Assembly: GCF_003173775.1 (NCBI RefSeq)
Contig: NZ_CP029552.1
Span: forward strand, 3,210,001 to 3,274,000
Origin: Methylobacterium sp. 17Sr1-1
Lineage (GTDB): Bacteria; Pseudomonadota; Alphaproteobacteria; Rhizobiales; Beijerinckiaceae
DNA: 64,000 nt
Reading direction: 5' to 3'
Translations under genes and position numbers: made by a program
Part shown: positions 8,816-17,673 of the stretch, piece after piece
Layout of the letters: each line of letters starts with the position of its first letter
How positions within the stretch are numbered: position 1 is the first letter of the stretch
The notes under the pieces: model-generated
What the model was told of the DNA's origin: nothing
Seen by the model: the letters and a program-made list of their open reading frames with translations, nothing else
The model's database searches: none

Positions 8816-9191
8816 GCCGGGCGTCCAGGTAGAGGACGGTGCTCACCAGGCCCTCGACGGTCTGGATCAGGTCCAGGGGTACGGCGTGCAGGGCCGTGTT
8901 CTCGCCCCTGAGCCACGCCGCCGCCATGGCCGGATCGCCGCCGGTGACCGCGTCGAGCGACCGGTAGAGGCGGATCAGCATCACGGCGAGCTCGAACGAC
9001 TTGGCCTGGCGATCCAGCACGAACTCGCCCCGGGTCAGGCGCGAGACCGAGGCCTCGGACAGCCCGAGGATGCCGGCGAGAGCTCGGTTGCTGAGGCCGA
9101 GAGCGGCGGCGGCCCGCACGACCGCCTTGCTGACGGTCTGCGCCTCGCGCTGCGCCCGGTCGGGCTGGGTGACGGACTTGAGCATGGTCAT
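8802..9191 (-). CDS. Xre/MbcA/ParS-type antitoxin
   Basis: 129 aa. The N-terminal half is a helix-turn-helix (SNRALAGILGLSEASVSRLT, roughly residues 35-54). The C-terminal half (ELAVMLIRLYRSLDAVTGGD, AAAWLRGENTAL, LIQTVEGL) is the toxin-binding domain of the Xre-MbcA-ParS group. It precedes and overlaps the RES toxin gene. ATG 9191 follows AGAGGAC. It probably neutralises the toxin and represses its own promoter through the repeats at 9198-9237. Confidence 0.88.
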   Translation of the reverse strand: MTMLKSVTQPDRAQREAQTVSKAVVRAAAALGLSNRALAGILGLSEASVSRLTRGEFVLDRQAKSFELAVMLIRLYRSLDAVTGGDPAMAAAWLRGENTALHAVPLDLIQTVEGLVSTVLYLDARRAVI

Positions 9192-9197
9192 GTCCTC

Positions 9198-9237
9198 TTT
9201 CTGAGGAAAATATAGGACATGAACCTTTCAGAGGAAA
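9198..9237 (-). promoter_or_regulatory. Putative autoregulatory operators of the RES-Xre module
   Basis: Two copies of TTTCWGAGGAAA (9198-9209 and 9226-9237), 28 bases apart, stand directly upstream of the antitoxin start. They bracket an AT-rich stretch (TATATTTTCC on the minus strand) that could hold the -10 box. Each copy also lies in a short inverted repeat. Position and symmetry fit HTH antitoxin binding; binding itself is inferred. Confidence 0.6.
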
Positions 9238-9244
9238 GGGCCGC

Positions 9245-9898
9245 TCACCCCGCCTTCGGCCGCGGCCCGTAGGACTTGAACCGCTCCATCGCCTCCGCCA
9301 CCTCGGCCTCGCTGAGGATGTGCGGTCGGCCGACCTGGAGCGCCACGGCGTATTGCCGGCACAGGGTCTCGAGCTCGACCGCGAGCCACAGGGCCTTCGC
9401 CAGGGTCGGGCCGGTGGCGATCATGCCGTGATTGGCGAGCAGGCAGCAGGTGCGGTCCTGGAGCGCCTCCAGCGCCCGCTGCGACAGTTCCTCGGTGCCG
9501 AACAAAGCGTAGCCGCCGCAGCGCACATTCGGCCCGCCGGCGGCGGCGATCATGTAGTGCGCCGCCGGGATGTCCTTCCGGCACATCGCGAAGGCGGTGC
9601 AGTAGGTCGGGTGGGCATGGACGATGGCCGCGACGTCGGGGCGGGCCCGCAGGATGTCGCGGTGGAAGCGCCACTCGGAGGAGGGCGACAGCGCGTGGTC
9701 GGTCCGGCCGTCCATCGTCATCGGCACGATGTCGTCGGGCGTCATCTCCTCGTAGGGCAGGCCCGACGGGGTGATGAGCAGCCCGTCGCCGAACCGCACC
9801 GAGACGTTGCCGGAGGTGCCCTGGTTCAGGCCCTGCTCGGCCATGCTGCGGCAGGTCGCGACGATCGCCGCACGCAAGCTCGCCTCGGTCTCAGCCAT
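9245..9898 (-). CDS. Class II aldolase/adducin family protein
   Basis: 217 aa. L-fuculose-phosphate-aldolase-like fold that cleaves or isomerises sugar-phosphate-like compounds with Zn2+. Visible features: GNVSVRFGDGLLITPSGLPYE (N-terminal phosphate loop, quoted in outline), SSEWRFHRDIL with the catalytic Glu region, VHAHPTYC with the metal histidines, and LLANHGMIATG with the last His. Last gene of a four-gene minus-strand operon; its start overlaps the transporter stop by 8 bases. Confidence 0.88.
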   Translation of the reverse strand: MAETEASLRAAIVATCRSMAEQGLNQGTSGNVSVRFGDGLLITPSGLPYEEMTPDDIVPMTMDGRTDHALSPSSEWRFHRDILRARPDVAAIVHAHPTYCTAFAMCRKDIPAAHYMIAAAGGPNVRCGGYALFGTEELSQRALEALQDRTCCLLANHGMIATGPTLAKALWLAVELETLCRQYAVALQVGRPHILSEAEVAEAMERFKSYGPRPKAG

Positions 9899-11237
9899 TC
9901 TCCGCCTCCGTCGCGCTCCGCTCCTTCGCCATAGCGTCCTGCCGGCGCCCGAGCCAGAGCCCGTTGACGAGCCAGGCCAAGGAGAGCGGGACCGCCAGGA
10001 CCGAGAGGGCGGTGGCGCTCAAGCCCAGGAACCCGACCAGGCCGTAGGACCAGGCGCCGACCTGGTCGCCGAGGCGGTAGACCACCGTGTCGATGAAGGC
10101 CTTGGCCTTGTAGCGGTCCTCCCGCGGCAGCACGGTGAACAGCACCTCGCGCACCGGCCGGGCGATGGCGAAGTTGCCGGCCCGGCGCAGCACGCCGAAC
10201 ACCACCACGCTGGCGATGGTGGGCGCCACCGCGAGCAGCCCGAAGCCCAGCGCGCTGACGAGCGGCAGGATCGCCAGGGTGAGACCGACGCCGAGCCGGC
10301 GCACGATCCGCCCGGTGAGGAAGAGCTGGATGCCGAGCGTCAGCACGTTCACCGCGAGGTCGACGGAGGCGAAGAACGCCGTCTGGGAGCCGCGATCGGG
10401 GAAGCTGCGCTTCGCGATGCCGGCCTGCTCGAAGTACAGGAAGGTCGAGGTGATCGAGAACAGGAGCAGGAACAGGCAGATGCCGAGCAGGTAGGGCGAG
10501 CCGAGCACCCGGCTGATGCCGGCGAACGGGCTGCCGCCGATCGCCTGCGCCGCCGCCCCCGGCTCGCGCGACAGCGCGTCCGAGATCCGGGCGAGACCCC
10601 GCATGCTGACGACGGCGAGTTCGAGGAGGGCCGCCGCCGCCAGCAGCAGGAAGGGAATCGGCACGTCGCGGGCCAGCACCGCCGTGAAGGCCGAGCCGGT
10701 GATGGCCCCGAGCGTCGCGCCGGCCGCGATGAAGCCGAACAGCCGCTTGCCCTGCTCGGTGTCGAACACGTCGACGATGGTGGCCCAGAAGATCGAGACC
10801 ACGAACAGGTTGAAGATCGACAGCCAGACGAAGAACACCCGGCCGATCCACACCGTATCCTCCGGCCCGGCGCGGTAGAGCACGACCGCGAAGACGAGGA
10901 TGTTGGCGGCGAAGAAGCGGTAGGTGATCGGGATGAAGCGGGCCCGCGGCAGCTTGCGCACCAGCCAGCCGAACGGCACGTTGAGGACCAGCATGCCCAC
11001 CAGCGTGGCGGTGAACAGCCAGGGCAGGTTCTCGAGCCCGCCCGCCAGCCCCATCTGGTCGCGGATCGGCCGCATCACGTAGTAGGACGAGAGCAGCGCG
11101 AAGATGTAGAGCCAGGCCCAGCCGAGGGCCGGCACCTCCTCCGGCCGCACGTCGGTGAGGCGGCGCAGCCAGGCCGGCACCCTGAGGCCGGCGCGCGCCG
11201 CCTCCGCAGAAGAGGCGGCGCCGGGGGTCGCGCTCAT
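9891..11237 (-). CDS. ATP/ADP-translocase-like MFS carrier
   Basis: 448 aa with about twelve hydrophobic segments. The pattern YYVMRPIRDQMG, WLFTATLVGML, PFGWLVRKLPRARFIP, ITYRFFAAN and FWATIVDVFD is that of the NTT-like group of the major facilitator superfamily (COG3202-type). In free-living bacteria their substrate is mostly unknown. It starts inside the stop of the upstream gene (ATGA overlap at 11234-11237) and overlaps the aldolase start, so translation is coupled on both sides. Confidence 0.82.
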   Translation of the reverse strand: MSATPGAASSAEAARAGLRVPAWLRRLTDVRPEEVPALGWAWLYIFALLSSYYVMRPIRDQMGLAGGLENLPWLFTATLVGMLVLNVPFGWLVRKLPRARFIPITYRFFAANILVFAVVLYRAGPEDTVWIGRVFFVWLSIFNLFVVSIFWATIVDVFDTEQGKRLFGFIAAGATLGAITGSAFTAVLARDVPIPFLLLAAAALLELAVVSMRGLARISDALSREPGAAAQAIGGSPFAGISRVLGSPYLLGICLFLLLFSITSTFLYFEQAGIAKRSFPDRGSQTAFFASVDLAVNVLTLGIQLFLTGRIVRRLGVGLTLAILPLVSALGFGLLAVAPTIASVVVFGVLRRAGNFAIARPVREVLFTVLPREDRYKAKAFIDTVVYRLGDQVGAWSYGLVGFLGLSATALSVLAVPLSLAWLVNGLWLGRRQDAMAKERSATEAENG

Positions 11238-11950
11238 TCGGCGACCCCGAAGGCCTTGCGGGCCTCGGGGCCGGTGACGTCGCGGCCGTAGTTCGGGGCG
11301 CCCATCTGGAACTGCCGCGCCGCGTCGAGGCCGCCGACCACCACCGGGTCGAAGCCGGCATCGCGCACCAGGGCCGCCGCGACGGTGAGCGCCTGTCTGT
11401 CGTCGCCGGCGATCGGCACCGCCATCTTTGCGCCGCTGCGATGGGCGCTCTGGGCGAAGAGGCGGTAATTCGCGGCGTTGAAGGCCCGCACCAGCCGCGC
11501 GCCGGGCAGGTACTTCGCCGAGGTGGCGCCGATGCCGGCGCTCTCGGCCTCGGCCGCCAGCTCCCCGTCCCGCGCCTTGGTGGCGTTGCCGGCATCGAGC
11601 ACCACCTTGCCCTTCAGGAGGCCGGCATGGGTTTGTCCGAGCTCCGGATAGGCCTTGTAGGGCACCGCGATCAGCACCGCGTCGCCGAAGGCGAGCGCCT
11701 GCTCGACCGTGCCCGCCTTGGCGAGCGGTCCCAGTTTCTCGACCAGCGGCTTCAGGTCCTCCGGGTGGCGCGAGGCGAACATCACCGGGTGGCCGGCCTT
11801 GACCCACAAGCCCCCGATGGTGCCGCCGATATTGCCGCCGCCGATCACCGCGATCGGGATCTTCGAGTCCTGCTGCGCGAGAGCGGGACCGGCGGCGAGC
11901 GCCAGGACGAACGCGCTTGCGCGCAGGAGCGTGCGGCGATCACAGGCCAT
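11234..11950 (-). CDS. Exported NADP-binding oxidoreductase (NADPH:F420 reductase-like)
   Basis: 238 aa. Residues 1-25 look like a Tat or Sec signal (CDRRTLLRA, hydrophobic run, AGPALAQQ). A Rossmann motif follows, IAVIGGGNIGGTIGGLWVKA, with MFASRHPEDL at the NADP phosphate position and later VVLDAGNATK and RAFNAANY. This is the F420-dependent NADP reductase-like group, often of unknown substrate. An exported NADP-binding domain is odd, because the cofactor would have to be bound before Tat export. Overlaps the AKR gene by 11 bases and the carrier by 4. Confidence 0.8.
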   Translation of the reverse strand: MACDRRTLLRASAFVLALAAGPALAQQDSKIPIAVIGGGNIGGTIGGLWVKAGHPVMFASRHPEDLKPLVEKLGPLAKAGTVEQALAFGDAVLIAVPYKAYPELGQTHAGLLKGKVVLDAGNATKARDGELAAEAESAGIGATSAKYLPGARLVRAFNAANYRLFAQSAHRSGAKMAVPIAGDDRQALTVAAALVRDAGFDPVVVGGLDAARQFQMGAPNYGRDVTGPEARKAFGVAE

Positions 11951-12848
11951 CGATGAACTCCTCCATCTTGCGGCGGGCGGCGGCGTCGGGCAGGCGGCCG
12001 CGGGCCGCGCCGAGATTGTCCTCGGCGTAGCGGACCTGCGCCGTGCCGGGCACCGGGCAGGTCACCGCCTCGTGCGACAGGACGTATTTGAGAAAGAATT
12101 GCGGCCAGCTCCGGCAGTCGAACTCCGCCGCGAAAGGCGGCAGCTCGCGGCCGCGCACCAGGTTGAACAACCGCTCGCGGCCGAACGGCACGTTCACCAT
12201 CACGGCGATGCCGCGCTCACGCGCGAGCGGCAGGATGCGCTCGGCGGCCTGGCGGGCATCGACGGCGTAATTGACCTGGATCACGTCGAGCTTCTCGGCC
12301 TTCATCAGCGCTTCGAGATCGCCGTACTGCTTCTCGGCCCAGGTCGTGGCGCCGAGATAGCGGATGCGCTTCTTCTCTTTCAGCTCCCGCAGGAGCGGCA
12401 GCTGCGCCTCCGGGTCGATCAGGTTGTGGACCGCGATCAGGTCGATCCGGTCGGTGCCGAGGCGGCGGAACGATTGCTCGATCTGCGCCTGGCCCGCCTC
12501 GCGCCCACGCGCCGCCACCTTGCTGCACAGGAAGATCTTTTCGCGCAGACCGGTGTCCTTCAGGATCCGGCCCAGCACCTCCTCGGCCCGGCCGTAATCC
12601 GGCGCGGTGTCGATCACCGTGCCGCCGCTCGCGACGAACGTCGCCACCGTCTCGCGCAACGGCGCCAGCGCCTCCGAATCCGGCGCCACGTCGTAGCGCC
12701 GCGAGGTGCCGATGCCGATGGCCGGCACCGTCTCGCCGGTCGAGGGGATCGGGCGGCGGAGCAGCCCCTCGCCTTGCGCCAGAAGGCGGCCCGGGAGCAG
12801 GCCCGAGGCCAGGGTACCGGCCAGCACGGCGCGGCGGTGGAGCTTCAT
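11940..12848 (-). CDS. Aldo/keto reductase with Tat-like signal
   Basis: 302 aa. The N-terminus MKLHRRAVLAGTLASGLLPG resembles a twin-arginine signal. The AKR barrel follows: IGIGTSRRYDV, FVASGGTVIDTAPDYGRAEE with catalytic Asp and Tyr, LCSKVAA with Lys, and IDLIAVHNL with His. It is the first gene of the operon with the exported NADP-binding protein, carrier and aldolase. Together they suggest periplasmic or membrane-linked carbohydrate or aldehyde oxidoreduction (inference). Confidence 0.85.
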   Translation of the reverse strand: MKLHRRAVLAGTLASGLLPGRLLAQGEGLLRRPIPSTGETVPAIGIGTSRRYDVAPDSEALAPLRETVATFVASGGTVIDTAPDYGRAEEVLGRILKDTGLREKIFLCSKVAARGREAGQAQIEQSFRRLGTDRIDLIAVHNLIDPEAQLPLLRELKEKKRIRYLGATTWAEKQYGDLEALMKAEKLDVIQVNYAVDARQAAERILPLARERGIAVMVNVPFGRERLFNLVRGRELPPFAAEFDCRSWPQFFLKYVLSHEAVTCPVPGTAQVRYAEDNLGAARGRLPDAAARRKMEEFIDGL

Positions 12849-12966
12849 GCAAGGATCCCTTCGGCTCGTCGATCGCCGGCGCAAGATTAGGGCGCGGCGG
12901 GGGGCTCGCCCACGCCGCGCCCGCACACAAGCGCTTGAGGTCACTCGCGTCTGAGGGAAGCTCTGT

Positions 12967-14214
12967 TCACCCCAGCCGCGCCGGCAACCGCAGGAAGCCG
13001 CGGAAGCGCACGCGCTGCGAGCGGACCGGCGCGCCGTCGAGGCGGTAATCCGGGAAGCGGGCAAGGAAGCGCGAGAGTGCGATCCGGCCCTCCAGCCGGG
13101 CCACCGCCATGCCGACGCATTGGTGGATCCCGCTCGCGAAGGCGAGGTGGCGGTTGGGGTCGCGGGCGACGTCGAAGGTGTCGGGATCGGCGAAATGCGC
13201 AGGGTCGCGGTTGGCGGCGCCGATGCAGAGCGTGATCTGGGTGCCGGCCGGGAAGTCGCGGCCCTCGATCGCGAAAGCGGTCGTCGCGACGCGGTTGCCG
13301 AGCTGGTTCGAGCTCTCGAAGCGGAGGATCTCCTCCACGGCCTTGCGCATCAGGTCCGGCTCGGCGAGCAGGCGGGCCCGCGCCTCGGGGTGCCCGGTCA
13401 GCAGGTGGAGCCCGTTGCCGATCAGGTTGGTGGTGGTCTCGTGCCCGGCATTGAGGATGAAGATGCAGTTCTGGAGCAGTTCCTCCGGCGACAGCCGCTC
13501 GCCGCCGACCTCGCCCTGGATCAGGCGGGTGAGGATGTCCTTGTCCGGGTCGCCCGGGCGGCGGCGGCGATCCTCGACGAGGTGCGCGAGATAGTCCAGG
13601 AACTCGGTCACCGCCCGGTTGCCGGCGGCCTCGACCTCCGGCGACAGCACCGGTTCGAGGGCGCCGAGGATCGCCAGCGACCAGTCCCGCAAGGGGCCGC
13701 GCTCCGCCCGCGGCACCCCGAGCAGGTTGCCGATCACCTCCACGGGGATCGCGGCGGCGAAATCCTCGATCAGGTCGATGGTGTCGCGCGAAGCGGCCGC
13801 GTCGAGCAGGCCGTCCACCAGCGCGACGATGCCGGGCTCCATCGCGGCGACCGCCCGCGGCGTCAGCGCCCCGGCGATGATGCGCCGGACCCGGGTGTGG
13901 CGCGGCGGATCGTTGAAGACGAGGCTCGTCGTGTGGTGGCGGTAGAGCGGGCAGGCTCCCTCCTCCGCCACCCGGAACTTGGTGCCGAACTCGACGGTCT
14001 TGTCCGAGCTGAAGGTCGCGGCGTCCTTGTAGACCCGCTCCAGGTCGGCGTAGCGGGAGAGCAGGATCTGGGCCTCGCCCGAGGACGTCCGGCCCATCAC
14101 GTGGACCGGCGCGTGCGCGCGGAGCGCCGCGTAGACCGGATAGGGATCCTCGATGAAGCCCTCCGGCAAGCGCCGGAGGTCGAACCCTTGGGCGAGAGCG
14201 GGACCGCTCGTCAT
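12967..14214 (-). CDS. Cytochrome P450
   Basis: 415 aa soluble bacterial P450. The I-helix motif is AGHETTTN, the ExxR motif lies in EEILRFES, and the heme ligand is Cys366 in FASGIHQCVGMAVARLEG. An unusual feature is the HQCVG form where FGxGxHxCxG is usual; here it reads FASGIHQCVG, which still fits. The ATG overlaps the stop of the upstream solute-binding-protein gene (ATGA), so substrate uptake and hydroxylation may be linked. No ferredoxin or reductase gene is nearby. Confidence 0.92.
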   Translation of the reverse strand: MTSGPALAQGFDLRRLPEGFIEDPYPVYAALRAHAPVHVMGRTSSGEAQILLSRYADLERVYKDAATFSSDKTVEFGTKFRVAEEGACPLYRHHTTSLVFNDPPRHTRVRRIIAGALTPRAVAAMEPGIVALVDGLLDAAASRDTIDLIEDFAAAIPVEVIGNLLGVPRAERGPLRDWSLAILGALEPVLSPEVEAAGNRAVTEFLDYLAHLVEDRRRRPGDPDKDILTRLIQGEVGGERLSPEELLQNCIFILNAGHETTTNLIGNGLHLLTGHPEARARLLAEPDLMRKAVEEILRFESSNQLGNRVATTAFAIEGRDFPAGTQITLCIGAANRDPAHFADPDTFDVARDPNRHLAFASGIHQCVGMAVARLEGRIALSRFLARFPDYRLDGAPVRSQRVRFRGFLRLPARLG

Positions 14215-15434
14215 CCGCGCCCGTTCCCCGCGCAGGCCGGGTTCATCGGCAGGAACGCCTCTTCCTTCGGGATGGTGCGCAAAACCTCGTAGAGGTCCCA
14301 CGGCCCCTTGGACGCGCTCGGCTCCTTCGCCCGGTAGAGCACGGGATCGTAGAGGAGCCGCCCGTCGGCCCGCAGGGTGGCCGGGTGGTCGAAGAACGCC
14401 ACCGGCAGGCTGCGCATGGCGGCGTTCGCCGCCACCGCCTCGTCGGTGCCGGCCTTGTCGACCCCCTTCAGGTAGTGGGTGACGGCGGTGTAGATCAGCG
14501 CCTGGTTCTTCGTCGGCATCGCGCCGGTGCGCTCGAAGAAGCGCTTGGCGAAGGTGCGGGCGGCATCGTTCTGGTCCCAGTAGAACGCCTCCGAGAAGGT
14601 CAGGCCGTGCGCCACCGGCAGGCCGAGGCCCTTGATGTCGGTGACGTAGACGAGGAAGCCCGTCAGCGTCTGGCGCCCGCCGGTCAGGCCGAACTCGTCG
14701 GCCTGCTTGACCGCCTTGGTGAAGTCGTCGCCGACGCTGGCGAAGGCGACCACGTCCGCCCCCGAGCTCTGGGCCTGGAGCAGGAAGGAGGAGTAGTCGG
14801 CGGTGTTGATCGGGTGGCGCGAGGTGCCCACCACCTTGCCGCCGAGCGCCTCGACCACCGTGGTCGCCTCCTTCTGCAGGGCGTGGCCGAAGGCGTGGTC
14901 GACGGTGATGAAGTACCAGGACTTGCCGCCGCGCTCGAACACCGCCCGAGCCGTGCCGGCGGTGAGCGCGTGGGTGTCGTCGGTCCAGTGCGAGCTGACC
15001 GGGGAACAGGTCTTGGCGGTGAGGTCGGAGGTCGCCGCGGCGGTGATCATCACCGTGCGGTTCTTCTCCTTGGCGACCGCCTGGACGGCCAGCGCGATCG
15101 CCGTCACCGGCAGGTCGACGACGGCGTCGACCTTGTCGACGTCGTACCAGCGCCGGGCGATCGACGAGGCCACGTCCGGCTTGTTCTGGTGGTCGGCCGA
15201 GACGATCTCGACCGGCTTGCCCCGCACGCTGCCGCCAAAGTCCTTCGCCGCCATCTCGGCCGCCGCCACCGAACCGCGCCCGCCGCTATCGGCGTAGGGG
15301 CCCGAGAGGTCGGTGAGCACGCCGATCCGCACCACGTCGTCGGAAATCTGCGCCGCGGCGGGACCCGCGAAGGGACCGGCCAGCGCCGCGAGCGCGAGGA
15401 GCGCTCCGCCCAGGGCGGTGGTGAAACGGATCAT
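14211..15434 (-). CDS. ABC transporter substrate-binding protein, branched-chain amino acid type
   Basis: 407 aa with a Sec signal (MIRFTTALGGALLALAALAG, cleavage near AAAQ). The mature protein begins VRIGVLTDLSGPYADSGG and contains VEIVSADHQNKPDVASS, typical of the LivJ-like periplasmic-binding fold. ATG 15434 follows GGAGGAG. No permease or ATPase genes are adjacent; the only partner is the overlapped P450 gene, which suggests an orphan binding protein for an aromatic or other P450 substrate (inference). Confidence 0.9.
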   Translation of the reverse strand: MIRFTTALGGALLALAALAGPFAGPAAAQISDDVVRIGVLTDLSGPYADSGGRGSVAAAEMAAKDFGGSVRGKPVEIVSADHQNKPDVASSIARRWYDVDKVDAVVDLPVTAIALAVQAVAKEKNRTVMITAAATSDLTAKTCSPVSSHWTDDTHALTAGTARAVFERGGKSWYFITVDHAFGHALQKEATTVVEALGGKVVGTSRHPINTADYSSFLLQAQSSGADVVAFASVGDDFTKAVKQADEFGLTGGRQTLTGFLVYVTDIKGLGLPVAHGLTFSEAFYWDQNDAARTFAKRFFERTGAMPTKNQALIYTAVTHYLKGVDKAGTDEAVAANAAMRSLPVAFFDHPATLRADGRLLYDPVLYRAKEPSASKGPWDLYEVLRTIPKEEAFLPMNPACAGNGRG

Positions 15435-15743
15435 CGGTCGGCTCCTCCCGGCGCCCGCGTCGTCCGCGCGTGGTCGCCCTGTCGTCACGTCTGCCTTCAC
15501 AGCCGATCCGGGCCGGTCTGGCAAGGGCTCTTCGACGGGTTTGTCGGCGAGTTCTTCGGCAGGACGACGTCAACCTGTTCGTGGGACGCTGGGCCTCGAG
15601 AACCCGGGTCGCGGGACCTTGGGCCGGGCCGGCAAGCACGGTACGGCCCGCCTCGGCCGCAACGGTCCACGCCGCCGGTCGTGACGGCCGGCATCGACGC
15701 CGAGACGAGCCACCGAGGTCGCCCGCATGCTGAAGCCCGAGCC

Positions 15744-16221
15744 ATGCTGAAGCCAAGCCGAGCCTCGGTCTCCTCGCCGACCTGCTCGACGGCCTCGACA
15801 TCGGCCTGTGCGCGTTCGACGCCGAGGACCGGACGCTCGCCTGGAACCAGACCTTCCTGTACCTCTTCCCCGAGCATGACGGCTTCGTCCATGCCGGCGA
15901 GCCTTACCGCGAGAACCTGCTGCGGTTCTACCGCACCCGCCTGACCTCCGACGAGCTTCCCTACATCGAGGAATACGTCGCGAGCGGGATCGCCCGCCAC
16001 CAGGCCCAGACCCGGCCGTTCGAGTTCGAGCATCGCGGCACCTGGCTCCAGGTCTCGGCCCAGACCATCCCGGGCCTCGGCCGGGAGGGTGGCCTGCGGA
16101 GCAGGTCGGGAGAGGGGCAGCGCGACGCTGGTTCAGCTCGCGCCCTACAGAACGGCTCAGTCATATCCGGAAGCGGCGTCCCCTCTCCCGCCCCACTCCG
16201 TGGGGCCCCCTCCCCCGCAGA
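15744..16221 (+). pseudogene. PAS-domain sensor gene remnant, frameshifted and truncated
   Basis: The frame encoding LLADLLDGLDIGLCAFDAED, WNQTFLYLFPEHDGF and TWLQVSAQTIPGLGR is a PAS-like sensory domain of about 110 residues. It has no start codon. The ATG at 15744 reads MLKP and then drops out of frame because AAGCC is duplicated (AAGCCAAGCCGAGCC); removing five bases gives MLKPSLGLLADLL in frame. After the PAS part, from about 16090, no further homology is seen, and the frame runs into the IS4 element. The output domain (perhaps GGDEF or kinase) is missing. Confidence 0.65.
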
Positions 16222-17639
16222 GCTACGGCCTTGACGGAAGTGAGTCTCTCGCGAGGAGGGCACCGGCGAGCATGGCCGAGAAGCGCTCCCATCCGCGCGC
16301 GACGACCTTGGGACCGGGTGGCGAGTTGGGAGCGTTCCAGCCGCCGTGGCGGGCCACGATCCACTCTAACCAGCTCAGGTTGCCGACGGGGTGAGGGTTG
16401 CGCAGGCGGTCCGTGCTGCCCTCGCAGGCCCGCCCCAGTTCCGCGACCACTGGCAGAGCCGCCTTATCCAGAACGTCCTGCATCGGTCGTCGGCTGCCGT
16501 CGCGGGCATCGACCAACTGCAGGATCCGCACGGCGGCTCCCAGCGCCAAGGCACTCAGCCGGAACAGCTTGTCTGGCACCCGCACCTGTGTCTCGTCCAG
16601 GCCGAGCCCGTCGCGCTTGAGAGCGCGGAACACCTCCTCGATCCGCCACCTCAACCGGTACAGCCGCACCATGTCCTGCGCGGCGGCGGCATCCGGCACC
16701 GCCCGCGTCGTCAGAAGCCGCCAGCACAAGGGCGTCACGCCCACAGGCGGCTCGAGTTCCTGCACGCAGACGCCATGCAGCCTCAGGCTGGCCGGCTCGC
16801 GGGCGCCTGGGCCGGAGGGACGGACCACCTCGACCGGTCCGGCCTGCAGCCTCACCTTGGCGATGCGGGCCGGCACCCCAGGGCGAGCCGGCACCTCCAC
16901 GGTGCCGGTTGTCGCGACGGGCCATGACGCCTTGTCCTGAAGGCTGCCCCCTTCAACCAGTGGCCGGTCATGGCGTGCCCGCACCAGAAGATCGCTGCCC
17001 GCGGGCCGACGGGCGAAGTGGCTGTAGATGTCGCCCTCCTGGTCGGCGACCACGATCAAGCTCCGGGCCGTGTCGGCCAAAGCCGTCGCGGCAGCGGCCG
17101 CTCCGGTGATCCAGCGCTGGCTCTCCTTGTCCTCGACTGGCCGCCGGTGACGTGGCGCCGTCTGGCGGGCGGCGCGGGTCCAGAGCTGGGCGTCGACCAA
17201 GCCCAGCACCGCCTCGTCCTCGGCATCGACGGCGATGACCGGGTGCAGGAAGAAGCCGGGATTGCGGCCGTTGCCGGCCGGCCCCAGGCCATGGCGGCCA
17301 GCAGCAGCTGGGGTGAAGTTGATCTCGCTCGTGTCCTGGACGGCCACGATCGGACGCCCGGCGCAGGCCTGGGCCGTGCGGGCTGCAAAAGCCTGCAGGA
17401 TGCCCTGCCAGTCAGCGCAGGGCGAGGAAAGGTAGCGATGGGCGGCCGCCGTACCGGCTTCGCTGCCGCCCACCGTGCTCAGCACCACGCTGCCGGTGGT
17501 GACGATCCGCTCAAACAGCCACGCCCCCCGGGCCTCGGTGCGTACGTCGCCCGATCCAAAGCCTCGCATCGGTTGTCCTCGCTGAACCGCAAAGACGCCC
17601 AACTCACAGACGCCGAACCATTTCCGTCAAGGCCGTAGC
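16222..17639 (-). mobile_element. IS4-family insertion sequence, complete
   Basis: 1418 bp with perfect 18-bp terminal inverted repeats GCTACGGCCTTGACGGAA. It is flanked by the direct repeat CCGCAGA (16215-16221 and 17640-17646). Without the element the flanks join to CCCTCCCCCGCAGAGGGGGGAGGG, a hairpin whose loop GCAGA was the insertion site. Confidence 0.85.
16223..17569 (-). CDS. IS4-family transposase
   Basis: 448 aa. DDE features: IVAVQDTSEINFT (first Asp), IVVADQEGDIYSHFA (second Asp) and YRLRWRIEEVFRALKRDGLG with the YREK-type Glu. The C-terminal part is of the IS50/ISH-like type. ATG 17569 follows GAGGAC; the frame is open to a TTG at 17602. The stop codon lies inside the terminal inverted repeat. 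Looks intact. Confidence 0.9.
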   Translation of the reverse strand: MRGFGSGDVRTEARGAWLFERIVTTGSVVLSTVGGSEAGTAAAHRYLSSPCADWQGILQAFAARTAQACAGRPIVAVQDTSEINFTPAAAGRHGLGPAGNGRNPGFFLHPVIAVDAEDEAVLGLVDAQLWTRAARQTAPRHRRPVEDKESQRWITGAAAAATALADTARSLIVVADQEGDIYSHFARRPAGSDLLVRARHDRPLVEGGSLQDKASWPVATTGTVEVPARPGVPARIAKVRLQAGPVEVVRPSGPGAREPASLRLHGVCVQELEPPVGVTPLCWRLLTTRAVPDAAAAQDMVRLYRLRWRIEEVFRALKRDGLGLDETQVRVPDKLFRLSALALGAAVRILQLVDARDGSRRPMQDVLDKAALPVVAELGRACEGSTDRLRNPHPVGNLSWLEWIVARHGGWNAPNSPPGPKVVARGWERFSAMLAGALLARDSLPSRP

Positions 17640-17673
17640 CCGCAGAGGGGGGAGGGTTGGAAGCGGCGGCGCC

